Assembly (NCBI GenBank): GCA_964454015.1
Contig: CAYVQF010000011.1
Span: 1 to 64,000 of the forward strand
DNA length: 64,000 bases
Source of the DNA: CAYVQF01 sp964454015
Lineage (GTDB): Bacteria; Myxococcota_A; Bradymonadia; UBA4248
Reading direction: 5' to 3'
The translations under genes and the position numbers were made by a program. The notes beneath the pieces are model-generated. The model made no database searches. It was not told the origin of the DNA and saw nothing but the letters and a program-made list of their open reading frames with translations. This document shows, piece by piece, positions 17,152 to 24,640 of the stretch (position 1 is the stretch's first letter; every line of letters begins with the position of its first letter).

Positions 17152-18237
17152 ATGAGTGAAGGGCGTATCTTCAACTTTTCTGCTGGTCCGGCCGTGTTGC
17201 CCGAAGAGGTTCTGCGCCAGGCCCAGGAAGACATCTGGAACATCGCTGGCAGTGGTATTGGGATTCTCGAGCACAGCCACCGGGGCAAGGTCTTCGATGC
17301 CATCATTGACGAGACCGAGGCAAATTGTCGCAAGTTAGCCAATATCAGTGACGACTACCACGTGCTCTTCCTCCAAGGTGGCGCGACCATGCAGTTTGGC
17401 ATGATCCCCATGAACTTCATGCAGGGGAAGACAGCAGACTACATCCACACGGGCGTGTGGACGAAGAAAGCCATGGAAGAGGCGCGTCTCTTTGGCACGG
17501 TGAACATGGCCTATGATGGTACGGCCAGCAAGTTCGCCTACATCCCCGAGGAGTCGGAGATCGTCTACAACGACGACGCCGAGTATGTATTCTACTGCTC
17601 CAACAACACCATCTATGGCACGGAGTGGAAACGCATCCCCGCCGCGACGAAGCCGCTGATCTGCGACACCAGCTCGGATATGTTCAGCCGTCCCATCGAT
17701 GTCTCCAAGCACGCGCTGATTTTTGCCGGCGCGCAGAAGAACCTCGGCCCGGCGGGTTGCACCTTGATCATCCTCCACAAGGCGTTCATGGAGAAGGCAC
17801 GCACAGGGCTGCCCGTGATGCTTGACTACCGCAAGCAGGCGGCAGAGAAGTCGATGCTCAACACGCCGCCGACCTTCGCCATCTACCTCATGGGCTTGAC
17901 CTTCAAGTGGTTGTTGGCCAATGGCGGTCTGGAAGCGGTGGAGCAGCGCAACGAGGAGAAGGCTGCTATCATCTACGATGCCATCGACGGCTCCAATGGC
18001 TACTATGGTGCGGTGGCGCGCAAAGACTCGCGCTCTCTGATGAACATCAACTTCCGCACGCCGAACCCTGATCTGGACAAGAAGTTCATCGCTGAAGCGC
18101 TGGCGGCAGGGATGAGCGGGCTCAAGGGTCACCGCAGTGTCGGTGGTCTGCGGGCGTCGGTTTACAACGCCTTCCCCAAGGCCGGTTGCGAGGCGTTGGC
18201 TCAGTTCATGGCCGATTTCAAGGCGCGCAACGGCTGA
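17152..18237 (+). CDS. serC: phosphoserine aminotransferase
   Basis: 361 residues from ATG 17152, chosen because GAGGAAAC lies just upstream and the family begins with the seen IFNFSAGPAVLPEEVL; an in-frame ATG at 17137 is less likely. The PLP lysine is in FAGAQKNLGPAGC. Other family segments are LFLQGGATMQFGMIPMN and GHRSVGGLRASVYNA near the end. It converts 3-phosphohydroxypyruvate plus glutamate to phosphoserine, the second step of serine synthesis, and it also acts in vitamin B6 synthesis in some bacteria. It lies 112 bp after serA on the same strand. Confidence 0.95.
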   Translation: MSEGRIFNFSAGPAVLPEEVLRQAQEDIWNIAGSGIGILEHSHRGKVFDAIIDETEANCRKLANISDDYHVLFLQGGATMQFGMIPMNFMQGKTADYIHTGVWTKKAMEEARLFGTVNMAYDGTASKFAYIPEESEIVYNDDAEYVFYCSNNTIYGTEWKRIPAATKPLICDTSSDMFSRPIDVSKHALIFAGAQKNLGPAGCTLIILHKAFMEKARTGLPVMLDYRKQAAEKSMLNTPPTFAIYLMGLTFKWLLANGGLEAVEQRNEEKAAIIYDAIDGSNGYYGAVARKDSRSLMNINFRTPNPDLDKKFIAEALAAGMSGLKGHRSVGGLRASVYNAFPKAGCEALAQFMADFKARNG

Positions 18238-18263
18238 ATGGGCTCACTGTGTGGGCGGCGTGC

Positions 18264-19082
18264 TCATGGTGTCGCTCCACCCTTGGGTCGCGCTCCGCAG
18301 AGTTGTTCCAAGAAGAGGTGCGCTTTGGTGCGGAGCGCGAGTCCCAGGTTCGCTTCCAGAAGGTGTGCGAGCACACGGCCAGCGTCGCGGTTGAAGACCG
18401 CCAGGGCTTCCTGCTGTGCGCCCCGTTGCAAGGCTCCGTCGATGATGTGCCTCAGGGAGCGCTGACGCAGCTTCTCCAGCCCCAGCACCAAGCGCAGCGG
18501 GAGGCGCAGGGCGAGCGGGCCGGCGTCGTAGCAGGCGAGGCAGCAAGTGCCGCCCTGGTCGGGGTAGAAGCGGACGACCTCTTCATCAGGTGCTTGGCCG
18601 CAGCGAAAGCAGTGGCTGAGCATGGTCTCGTGGCCGAGGTGACTCAGGAGGCGGATTTCGAACCAGCGCAAGGCCAGGATAGCCAGCTCGGGCGCGTCTC
18701 CAGGGGCGCTGTCGAGGGTGCAGAGGAGCGTCCAGAGGTCGGTGAAGACGTCCTCGAGGGGCGCGTGCTCCGGGGTGGTGTCACGGGCGCTCTCGATGGC
18801 ACAGGAAGCGACGGCCATTTTGAAGAGGTCTTGGGGGATGCCATCAAGGCGCTGGATCACTGTGGCGGCGCAGAGTCGCGGCATGGCGTCAGGGCGTCGG
18901 CCTTCGAGCTGGAAGCGATAGAGGGTGAAGAGATCGAGGCCGCCCGCGAAGCGCCGCCGACTCTGCCGGGCTCCTTGGGCATAGGCGGCGCGTTTGCCCT
19001 CGGCGCCACCCAGGAGCGTGACGACGGCCGAAGCGTCGCCATGGTTCACGACGCGCAGGATGAGTCCGTTCATAACCGTCAT
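18264..19082 (-). CDS. recO: DNA repair protein RecO
   Basis: 272 residues. The N-terminal OB-fold segment (LILRVVNHGDASAVVTLLG, then KRAAYAQGARQSRRRFAGGL) is typical of RecO. A four-Cys zinc site appears later as CFRCG...CCLAC. RecO works with RecR to load RecA onto SSB-coated single-stranded DNA during gap repair. The ATG overlaps the stop of the upstream enoyl-CoA hydratase gene by ATGA, so the two are translated as one unit. It converges on serC with 26 bp between the stop codons. Confidence 0.9.
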   Translation of the reverse strand: MTVMNGLILRVVNHGDASAVVTLLGGAEGKRAAYAQGARQSRRRFAGGLDLFTLYRFQLEGRRPDAMPRLCAATVIQRLDGIPQDLFKMAVASCAIESARDTTPEHAPLEDVFTDLWTLLCTLDSAPGDAPELAILALRWFEIRLLSHLGHETMLSHCFRCGQAPDEEVVRFYPDQGGTCCLACYDAGPLALRLPLRLVLGLEKLRQRSLRHIIDGALQRGAQQEALAVFNRDAGRVLAHLLEANLGLALRTKAHLFLEQLCGARPKGGATP

Positions 19083-19834
19083 CCCTCTCGCGGTGGCGGC
19101 GCTGTGGAGGGCACCTTGAGGCAGGTGGCGTAAGCCTCGGCTTCGAGGCGCAGTCGTTCACTGGGTGGCGCCGCGGCCCCTGCGAGGAGCGCGGCTTTGA
19201 AGGCGCGTAGCGCCACGAGGTCGGCACCACTCAGGCGCTGGCAGAGCGCGTAGGCATGGAACGAGGCCTCTTGGTAGGTGGCTTGAGCTGACTGGATGAG
19301 CCCCCAGGTCAGGGCCTCTGCGGCGGTGACGCGCCTCCCGGTGCAGGCAAAAGCCATGGCGTTGGTATGACCGATGCGTTGGGCGAGGTGGGCCGTACCC
19401 CCAGCACCTGGGATCAGGCCCATGCTGATCTCAGGCAAGGCGAAGAAGGAGCGCTCGGTGGCGACGCAATAGTCACTGGCGAGTACGATTTCCGTGCCCA
19501 AGCCGATGGCGGCACCGTCAACGACGGTGAGGTGAAAGAGCGGAAGGGTTCGGAGCTGGGTGAGGACTGCGCGTTGGCCTTCGACATGGGCGAGGATCTC
19601 TGCTTTGGACCACTGGTCCCGTTCGCGCTGATTGGCACCGGCACAGAAGATCGGTGTGCCTTTGGGGCTGACGCGGCGCGACGTCGTGATGAGCGTCCGG
19701 AGGCCTTGTTCGCAAGCGTCGTGGAGGCGGGTGATCGTTGAAGCGAGCTGGGCGATTTCGGCGCGCCCCAGCGCGTTGACGGGGGGGTGTTCGAGGGTCA
19801 AGACGGCGGTCTGCGTGTCCAGGCTAAGCTGCAT
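19079..19834 (-). CDS. enoyl-CoA hydratase/isomerase family protein
   Basis: 251 residues. It has a crotonase fold: the first oxyanion segment is IFCAGANQRERD, the second VVDGAAIGLGTEIVLASDYCVA, followed by FALPEISMGLIPGAGGTAHLAQRIG. Glu in PEISMGLIPGAGG fits the position of one catalytic Glu of hydratases; the other Glu position is not clear to me, so isomerase or another crotonase activity is possible. It is coupled to recO by ATGA overlap, which is probably an economic rather than functional pairing. A terminator-like hairpin lies 34-56 bp upstream of its start codon. Confidence 0.85.
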   Translation of the reverse strand: MQLSLDTQTAVLTLEHPPVNALGRAEIAQLASTITRLHDACEQGLRTLITTSRRVSPKGTPIFCAGANQRERDQWSKAEILAHVEGQRAVLTQLRTLPLFHLTVVDGAAIGLGTEIVLASDYCVATERSFFALPEISMGLIPGAGGTAHLAQRIGHTNAMAFACTGRRVTAAEALTWGLIQSAQATYQEASFHAYALCQRLSGADLVALRAFKAALLAGAAAPPSERLRLEAEAYATCLKVPSTAPPPREG

Positions 19835-19867
19835 GGCGCGCTCTTGGTGGCAATCGAGGGTGGGAGT

Positions 19868-19890
19868 AAAAAAGGGGCCCCACAGGGGCC
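19868..19890 (-). terminator. intrinsic terminator in the enoyl-CoA hydratase leader (possible attenuator)
   Basis: Read on the minus strand: GGCCCC (19890-19885), loop TGT, GGGGCC (19881-19876), then CC and six T (19873-19868). This is a textbook intrinsic terminator. It lies 34 bp before the enoyl-CoA hydratase start codon and downstream of nothing on the minus strand except asnA, about 1.3 kb away. It therefore either attenuates the hydratase-recO operon or stops read-through from asnA. Confidence 0.65.
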
Positions 19891-19909
19891 AGAGGGAGCC
19901 GGTGATGGC

Positions 19910-19939
19910 TTGACCCTCTCTGCTTGCGGAGCATACACT
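19910..19939 (+). promoter_or_regulatory. sigma70-type promoter of the Ser/Thr kinase gene
   Basis: TTGACC (19910-19915, 5 of 6) is separated by 18 nt from TACACT (19934-19939, 4 of 6). It lies about 52 bp before the kinase start at 19991, in the region shared with the divergent hydratase operon. Confidence 0.5.
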
Positions 19940-19990
19940 AGGCGCGCGTGTTCGTCCCGAGCGCGCAGCTAGCTAGGTCAAAGAGCCCAG

Positions 19991-20869
19991 ATGAACGCGC
20001 AAGCTCCGGAGAGCAAAGTGCGGCTGCGATTGCCCGAGATTGGGCAAGTCTTGGCGGCGCGCTACCGCATCGATAGTCGGCTGAACGCAGGAACCTATGG
20101 GGTGGTATACGCGGCGACGGATCAGGTGAGTGGTCAGAGCTGCGCGGTGAAGTGTTTGCTGCCATCGGCGGCGTCGTCGCCAGCGGTGGTGCGGCGTTTC
20201 CAACGCGAGGTGGCGGTGATTCGGGAGCTGACCCATCCGAATTTCGTGACGATTCTCGACTTTGGTTTTGCCGAGCAGTGCCTCTTTTATGTGATGGAGT
20301 TGTTGAACGGGGTGGATTTGGGCTCGCGGTTGCAGCAAGGAGCCTTCTCCCCACGTGGTGCAGCGCTGATCGCTTCGCAGGTGCTCTTGGCGTTGGCTGA
20401 GGCCCATCGCCACGACATCGTGCACCGAGACTTGAAACCCGAGAACCTCTTCATCCAAAGCGCCGCTGACGGCCGGGTCCGGATCAGGGTCATCGATTTT
20501 GGCATTGCCAAGATTGTGGGTGAACGGGGCGAGAATGCGGAGAAGTTGACGCTGGTCAACGAGGCATGCGGTACGCCCAATTACATGGCGCCGGAACAGA
20601 TCATCAGCGGCACCGTGGGACCCTGGACCGATATTTATGCGTTGGCTTTGATTTTGTTTGAGATGCTGACGGGGCAGGTGGCCATCAAAGGCGAGACTTT
20701 TTTGGACACCCTGCGTTTGCAGACGACCTTCGCCCCCAGACTGCCCGAGGCTTTGGCGGACTTGCCTTATGCCGATGTGCTTTACAAAGCCCTTGCCAAG
20801 AAGCCGGCGGAGCGCTTCCAGAGCGCCGACGAGATGAATGCGGCGCTGCTCGCCAGCCTTGGTGCTTGA
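19991..20869 (+). CDS. Ser/Thr protein kinase, minimal soluble form
   Basis: 292 residues, almost only a eukaryote-like kinase domain. Seen: a modified Gly-rich loop (LNAGTYGVVYAA), the VAIK-type lysine as CAVKCLL, the catalytic loop HRDLKPENL (Asp near residue 148), DFGIAK for Mg binding, and a GTPNYMAPE activation segment. All catalytic residues are present, so it should be active. There is no transmembrane segment or sensor domain, unlike the other two kinases in the window, so it probably acts in the cytoplasm and gets its signal from a partner. The small protein that follows 10 bp later is a candidate. Confidence 0.92.
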   Translation: MNAQAPESKVRLRLPEIGQVLAARYRIDSRLNAGTYGVVYAATDQVSGQSCAVKCLLPSAASSPAVVRRFQREVAVIRELTHPNFVTILDFGFAEQCLFYVMELLNGVDLGSRLQQGAFSPRGAALIASQVLLALAEAHRHDIVHRDLKPENLFIQSAADGRVRIRVIDFGIAKIVGERGENAEKLTLVNEACGTPNYMAPEQIISGTVGPWTDIYALALILFEMLTGQVAIKGETFLDTLRLQTTFAPRLPEALADLPYADVLYKALAKKPAERFQSADEMNAALLASLGA

Positions 20870-20879
20870 GGACATGCAA

Positions 20880-21164
20880 ATGTATGCCGAGCGAACAATG
20901 GCGGGAGATGATGACATTACGCTTCGTCTCGAGGTTGCCACTTTTGCGGCGCAACCCGAGGAGGAGCTGGCGAGATTGGTGCTGGCCATGACTGCCGAGG
21001 GGATGTCTCAAGCCACGGTCTATGCGTGCTTTGATGCGCATCGGGCTCGGCACGCAGACGATGTGGATGAGCACCGCTATGAGGCGATCCTCACGGTCAT
21101 GGACCGAATCTGCGGGTGGTGTGCGGCCGATCAGCGCCTTTTCGCGACGGATCTGCCGCCCTGA
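20880..21164 (+). CDS. small acidic protein of unknown function downstream of the kinase
   Basis: 94 residues from ATG 20880 (GAGG ends 8 nt upstream; ATG 20874 is also possible). It is acidic and probably all-helical (EEELARLVLAMTAEGMSQATVYACFDAHRAR). I do not recognise a family. It begins 10 bp after the kinase stop on the same strand, so it is likely co-transcribed and could be a substrate or partner. It ends 11 bp before the convergent asnA stop. Confidence 0.6.
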   Translation: MYAERTMAGDDDITLRLEVATFAAQPEEELARLVLAMTAEGMSQATVYACFDAHRARHADDVDEHRYEAILTVMDRICGWCAADQRLFATDLPP

Positions 21165-21175
21165 CAGGGGTCGCC

Positions 21176-22195
21176 TCAGAGAAAGCGAACACCTTTGGAG
21201 GCGTAGGCGCTGACCATCTCATCAGGCCAGATGCTGGCTTGCACCTCGCCGATGTGGGCCTTCTGGAGCAGGAGCATGCAGAGGCGCGATTGGCCAATGC
21301 CGCCGCCAATGCACGGCGGTAGCTCTCCCGCCAGGACGGCTTGGTGGAAAGGCATTTGGCGGCGTTCTTCGAGACCCGTGGCGGCGAGCTGCGCGGCGAG
21401 CGACTCAGGTGAGACACGAATGCCCATGGAGGAGAGTTCGAGGGCCTCGCCGCGGGTGTGATTCCAGACGATGATGTCGCCGTTGAGGCCCGGGCGGCCG
21501 TCGTCGCCTGGACTGATCCAGTCGTCGTAATCGGCGGCGCGCAGATCATGGGGTTGCCCCGAGGCCAGTGGGGCGCCGATGCCAATGAGGAAGAAGGCGC
21601 CGAAATCGCGGGCGGCGCGGTGCTCGCGCTCCTTGGGAGTGGCGTCGGGGTAGCTGGCCTCGAGGTCGAGGCTGTGGAGGAAGTGAATCTCGGGTGGTAG
21701 GCGCGGCCTGAGGCCGGAGAAGTTCTCGGCCAAGGCGGCTTCGGTCTCGCGGATGGCGGCGTAGATCTGGCGCACGGTGGTCTTCAGGTAGGACGTGGTG
21801 CGTTGCTCTGGCGTGATCCACTTCTCCCAGTCCCACTGATCGACATAAATGCTGTGTACTGGTGAGAGGTCTTCGTCTTTGCGGATGGCGTCCATGTCGG
21901 TGTAGAGACCCGTGCCAGGGCTATAGCCGTAGCTGGCCAGGGCATTGCGCTTCCACTTTGCCAAGCTGTGGACGACCTCAATGGGATGCTTGCTGTGCTT
22001 GACACGAAAAGAGACCGGGACTTGGGTGCCGGCCAGGTCGTCCTGCAGTCCCGTCCCCACTTCGAGGAAGCGTGGCGCGCTGACGCGATCCAGGTTGAGG
22101 CTTTGCGCCAGGGTGCGTTCGAAGTGGTCTTTGACGCGTTTGATGGCCCGTTCGGTGTCGCGCAGGCCGAGAATGGGGACGTAAGGGTCGAGCAT
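21176..22195 (-). CDS. asnA: aspartate--ammonia ligase (asparagine synthetase A)
   Basis: 339 residues, close to the 330 of the Escherichia coli enzyme. It has a class II tRNA-synthetase-like fold. Family segments include FERTLAQSLNLDRVSAPRF, VSFRVKHSKHPIEVVHSLAKWKR, the nucleotide/aspartate-site YTDMDAIRKDEDLSPVHS, YVDQWDWEK, and GGGIGQSRLCMLLL near the end. It makes asparagine from aspartate, ATP and ammonia, without glutamine. ATG 22195 is chosen because the family starts immediately before this segment; an in-frame ATG at 22249 would add an atypical basic extension. It follows rho by 162 bp on the same strand. Confidence 0.93.
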   Translation of the reverse strand: MLDPYVPILGLRDTERAIKRVKDHFERTLAQSLNLDRVSAPRFLEVGTGLQDDLAGTQVPVSFRVKHSKHPIEVVHSLAKWKRNALASYGYSPGTGLYTDMDAIRKDEDLSPVHSIYVDQWDWEKWITPEQRTTSYLKTTVRQIYAAIRETEAALAENFSGLRPRLPPEIHFLHSLDLEASYPDATPKEREHRAARDFGAFFLIGIGAPLASGQPHDLRAADYDDWISPGDDGRPGLNGDIIVWNHTRGEALELSSMGIRVSPESLAAQLAATGLEERRQMPFHQAVLAGELPPCIGGGIGQSRLCMLLLQKAHIGEVQASIWPDEMVSAYASKGVRFL

Positions 22196-22315
22196 GAAAT
22201 GAATACCTGGACGAGGTCGCCGGTGGAGGTGGCTTGAAGCGCGCAGCATTGTCGGTCGCTCTCAGCCACTTGTGCAGCCGTGCAAGGCTGGTTGCGCCAG
22301 CCTGACGGGCGTAAG

Positions 22316-22340
22316 CCGGGGCCGAAAACAGCAGCCCCGG
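22316..22340 (-). other. GC-rich hairpin after rho
   Basis: CCGGGGC and GCCCCGG (22316-22322, 22334-22340) form a 7-bp stem with an 11-nt loop, 18 bp after the rho stop codon. No T tract follows on the minus strand, so it may be a transcript-end stabiliser or a weak terminator. Confidence 0.35.
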
Positions 22341-22357
22341 ATCACGTGTGTCGTGGC

Positions 22358-23605
22358 TCAAGCTTGCATGGAATCCAAGAAGTCTTGGTTGCTTCGGGTC
22401 ATGGCCATTTTGTCGATGAGGAACTGCATGGAGTCGACTGCGTTGAGATTTTGCAGGATCTGACGCAGGATCCAGACGCGATTGAGCGTGGCTTCGTCGA
22501 GAAGGAGCTCTTCCTTGCGCGTGCCCGACTTGGAGATGTCGAGGCAGGGGAAAATGCGCCGCTCCATGAGCTTGCGATCCAAGTGCAGCTCGGAGTTGCC
22601 CGTCCCTTTGAACTCTTCGAAAATGACCTCGTCCATGCGGCTGCCGGTGTCGATGAGGGCCGTGGAGATGATGGTCAGGCTGCCGCCGTCTTCGATGCTG
22701 CGGGCGGCCCCAAAGAAGCGTTTGGGTTTGTGGAGGGCATTGGAGTCGACACCACCCGAGAGGATTTTGCCGCTGGCCGGGACGACCGTGTTGTAGGCGC
22801 GGGCCAAGCGGGTAATGGAGTCGAGGAGGATGACGACGTCGCGTTTGTGCTCCACCAAGCGTTTGGCCTTCTCGATGACCATCTCTGCGACCTGGACGTG
22901 ACGTTGGGCTTGTTCGTCGAAAGTCGAGGAGATGACCTCGCCCTGGACCGAGCGCTGCATGTCCGTCACCTCTTCGGGTCGCTCATCGATGAGAAGGACG
23001 ATGAGGACGACCTCAGGGTGATTGGCAGTGATGGCGTTGGCGATATTCTGCAACAAGACCGTTTTTCCCGTGCGGGGGGGCGCGACGACGAGCGCACGCT
23101 GGCCCTTACCGATGGGGGTCAAGAGATCGAGGACCCGAGTCGAGAAGTTGGTGGGGTCGTGCTCGAGGCAGAGACGTCTCTCGGGATAAAGTGGGGTCAA
23201 GTTGTCGAAAATGATTTTCGATCGCGCCACCTCGGGGTCTTCAAAGTTGACTTGTTCGACTTTGAGCAAGGCGAAGTACTTCTCGTTCTCCTTGGGGGGG
23301 CGGATGAGTCCGAAGACGGTGTCACCCGTTCGCAAGTTGAAGCGGCGGATTTGGCTGGGGGAGACATAAATATCATCGGGACCGGGGAGGTAGTTGTAGT
23401 CGACCGAGCGCAGAAAGCCGAAGCCGTCCGTGAGGGTTTCGAGGACGCCTTCGCCCCAGATTTCACCGCTTCGGCCGGCTTGTGCGTGCAGCAGGGCGTA
23501 GACCAGCTCTTGCCGGCTCATGGAGGTCGCGTTTTCGAGTTTCATCTCACTGGCGTGCTGGAGCAGCTCAGTGATGTGCATTCGCTTGATTTCTTTGACG
23601 TGCAT
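22358..23605 (-). CDS. rho: transcription termination factor Rho
   Basis: 415 residues (419 in Escherichia coli). The N-terminal helical part starts MHVKEIKRMHITELLQHA. The RNA-binding cold-shock-like domain includes GFGFLRSVDYNYLPGPDDIYVSPSQ (quoted only in part: GFGFLRS and DDIYVSPSQIRRF). The Walker A motif is APPRTGKTVLLQ and the Walker B is VVLIVLLIDERPEEVTD; the Q-loop and R-loop region follows (SIEDGGSLT). It is a hexameric RNA helicase that ends untranslated transcripts. ATG 23605 is preferred on homology; the frame stays open upstream to 23824 through non-conserved sequence. Its promoter lies about 155 bp upstream, leaving a long leader. Confidence 0.96.
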   Translation of the reverse strand: MHVKEIKRMHITELLQHASEMKLENATSMSRQELVYALLHAQAGRSGEIWGEGVLETLTDGFGFLRSVDYNYLPGPDDIYVSPSQIRRFNLRTGDTVFGLIRPPKENEKYFALLKVEQVNFEDPEVARSKIIFDNLTPLYPERRLCLEHDPTNFSTRVLDLLTPIGKGQRALVVAPPRTGKTVLLQNIANAITANHPEVVLIVLLIDERPEEVTDMQRSVQGEVISSTFDEQAQRHVQVAEMVIEKAKRLVEHKRDVVILLDSITRLARAYNTVVPASGKILSGGVDSNALHKPKRFFGAARSIEDGGSLTIISTALIDTGSRMDEVIFEEFKGTGNSELHLDRKLMERRIFPCLDISKSGTRKEELLLDEATLNRVWILRQILQNLNAVDSMQFLIDKMAMTRSNQDFLDSMQA

Positions 23606-23757
23606 TGACAGATCCCAAGGGGAAAGGTGGGAAGTAGGCAGGAGGATTGCGAGGAGGGCAGGGCGGCCGCGAGGGGCATGCGAAGGTAGAACAACCGTCG
23701 CGCGATTTACTTCCGGTAGGCTGAGGTGCTGAGCACGGATTGTGCAACACCGGGCGG

Positions 23758-23785
23758 AGTTTAATGGGTCACGAGCGCGTGTCAA
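23758..23785 (-). promoter_or_regulatory. sigma70-type promoter of rho
   Basis: On the minus strand, TTGACA (23785-23780, 6 of 6) is 16 nt from TAAACT (23763-23758, 4 of 6). A leader of about 145 nt would precede the rho start. Long rho leaders are used for autoregulation in enteric bacteria; whether this one is cannot be told from sequence. Confidence 0.55.
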
Positions 23786-23797
23786 GGCAGCAATAAT

Positions 23798-23816
23798 CAA
23801 CTTTTCTCGAAAGTTG
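23798..23816 (-). terminator. possible terminator after rlmB
   Basis: CAACTTT/AAAGTTG form a 7-bp stem with a 5-nt loop, about 30 bp after the rlmB stop. On the minus strand it is followed by ATTATTG, only a weak U tract. It separates rlmB from the rho promoter. Confidence 0.4.
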
Positions 23817-23845
23817 CGCGGCACGGCCGGCTTGGGCGCGAGGCA

Positions 23846-24640
23846 TTATTTTCCGCTGACTTGGCTCGAGCGGGACAGGTGGGCGTGGTAAAGGAGGACG
23901 CCTGCGGCCACGGACACGTTGAGGGACTCCGCCATGGGCAGGTGGGGGATGCGGACCAGCGCATGGCAGTAAGCGCGGGTGAGGCGACGCAGACCATGGC
24001 CCTCGGCGCCCATGACCAGGGCGAGGGGTCCTACCCAGTGGAGATCACTGGGCACGCTCTCGGCGTCGCCGGCGGCTCCGAAGATGTGGAAGCCCCGCTC
24101 AGCGAGCTCGCGCAGGGCCGTGGCCAGGTTGGTGACCCTGACGATTGGGGTGCGATAGGCCGTGCCGACGCTGACCTTGACCACTGTGGGGTTGACCTGG
24201 GCGCAGCGATCGCGGGTGATGACCACGGCGTCGACACCGAAGGCCGTCGCCGAGCGGATGAGGGCGCCGAGGTTGTGAGGATCTTGCACCTGGTCAAGGC
24301 AGAGGAGAAAGAGCGCCGAGCCTTTGACGGCGGGCTCTCGGTTGAAGACGTCTTCGAGCGAGGTGTACGGAAAAGGAGGCACCACCAAGACCACCCCTTG
24401 GTGGTTGGCGTCGGGGCAGAGGCGCTGGAGCTGGCTGGTGTTGACCGTCTCGAAGGGCACCTGCGCTTGATGGGCAGCGTCACGGATTTTTTGGGCCATG
24501 GTCGCCGAGCGGCCTTGGGCCAAGTAAAGCTTGGCCCCAGCCAGGTGCTCCGGGCTGGCGCTCCCCAGGAGGTCGAGCACGGGGTGGGTGCCAATCACCA
24601 GGTCGCGCGGGTTGGATCTTCGCTGATCGCCACCTCTCAT
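23846..24640 (-). CDS. rlmB: 23S rRNA (guanosine 2251-2'-O)-methyltransferase RlmB
   Basis: 264 residues. It is a SPOUT/TrmH-family methyltransferase with an N-terminal L30e-like substrate-binding part and the knotted SAM domain. Motif 1 is DQVQDPHNLGALIRSA, motif 2 ALVMGAEGHGLRRL, motif 3 IPHLPMAESLNVSVAAGVLL (key part: ESLNVSVA). It methylates the ribose of G2251 in the P loop of 23S rRNA. Its ATG overlaps the stop of proS by ATGA, so translation is coupled. It could be another paralogue of the family (mitochondrial-type Mrm1 or TrmH), but length and motif spacing favour RlmB. Confidence 0.88.
   Translation of the reverse strand: MRGGDQRRSNPRDLVIGTHPVLDLLGSASPEHLAGAKLYLAQGRSATMAQKIRDAAHQAQVPFETVNTSQLQRLCPDANHQGVVLVVPPFPYTSLEDVFNREPAVKGSALFLLCLDQVQDPHNLGALIRSATAFGVDAVVITRDRCAQVNPTVVKVSVGTAYRTPIVRVTNLATALRELAERGFHIFGAAGDAESVPSDLHWVGPLALVMGAEGHGLRRLTRAYCHALVRIPHLPMAESLNVSVAAGVLLYHAHLSRSSQVSGK

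Noticed and set aside
22280..23608. 442-codon plus-strand frame opposite rho
   Set aside because: Rho on the other strand is unmistakable; the plus-strand product is Asp/Glu/Val-rich without family features.
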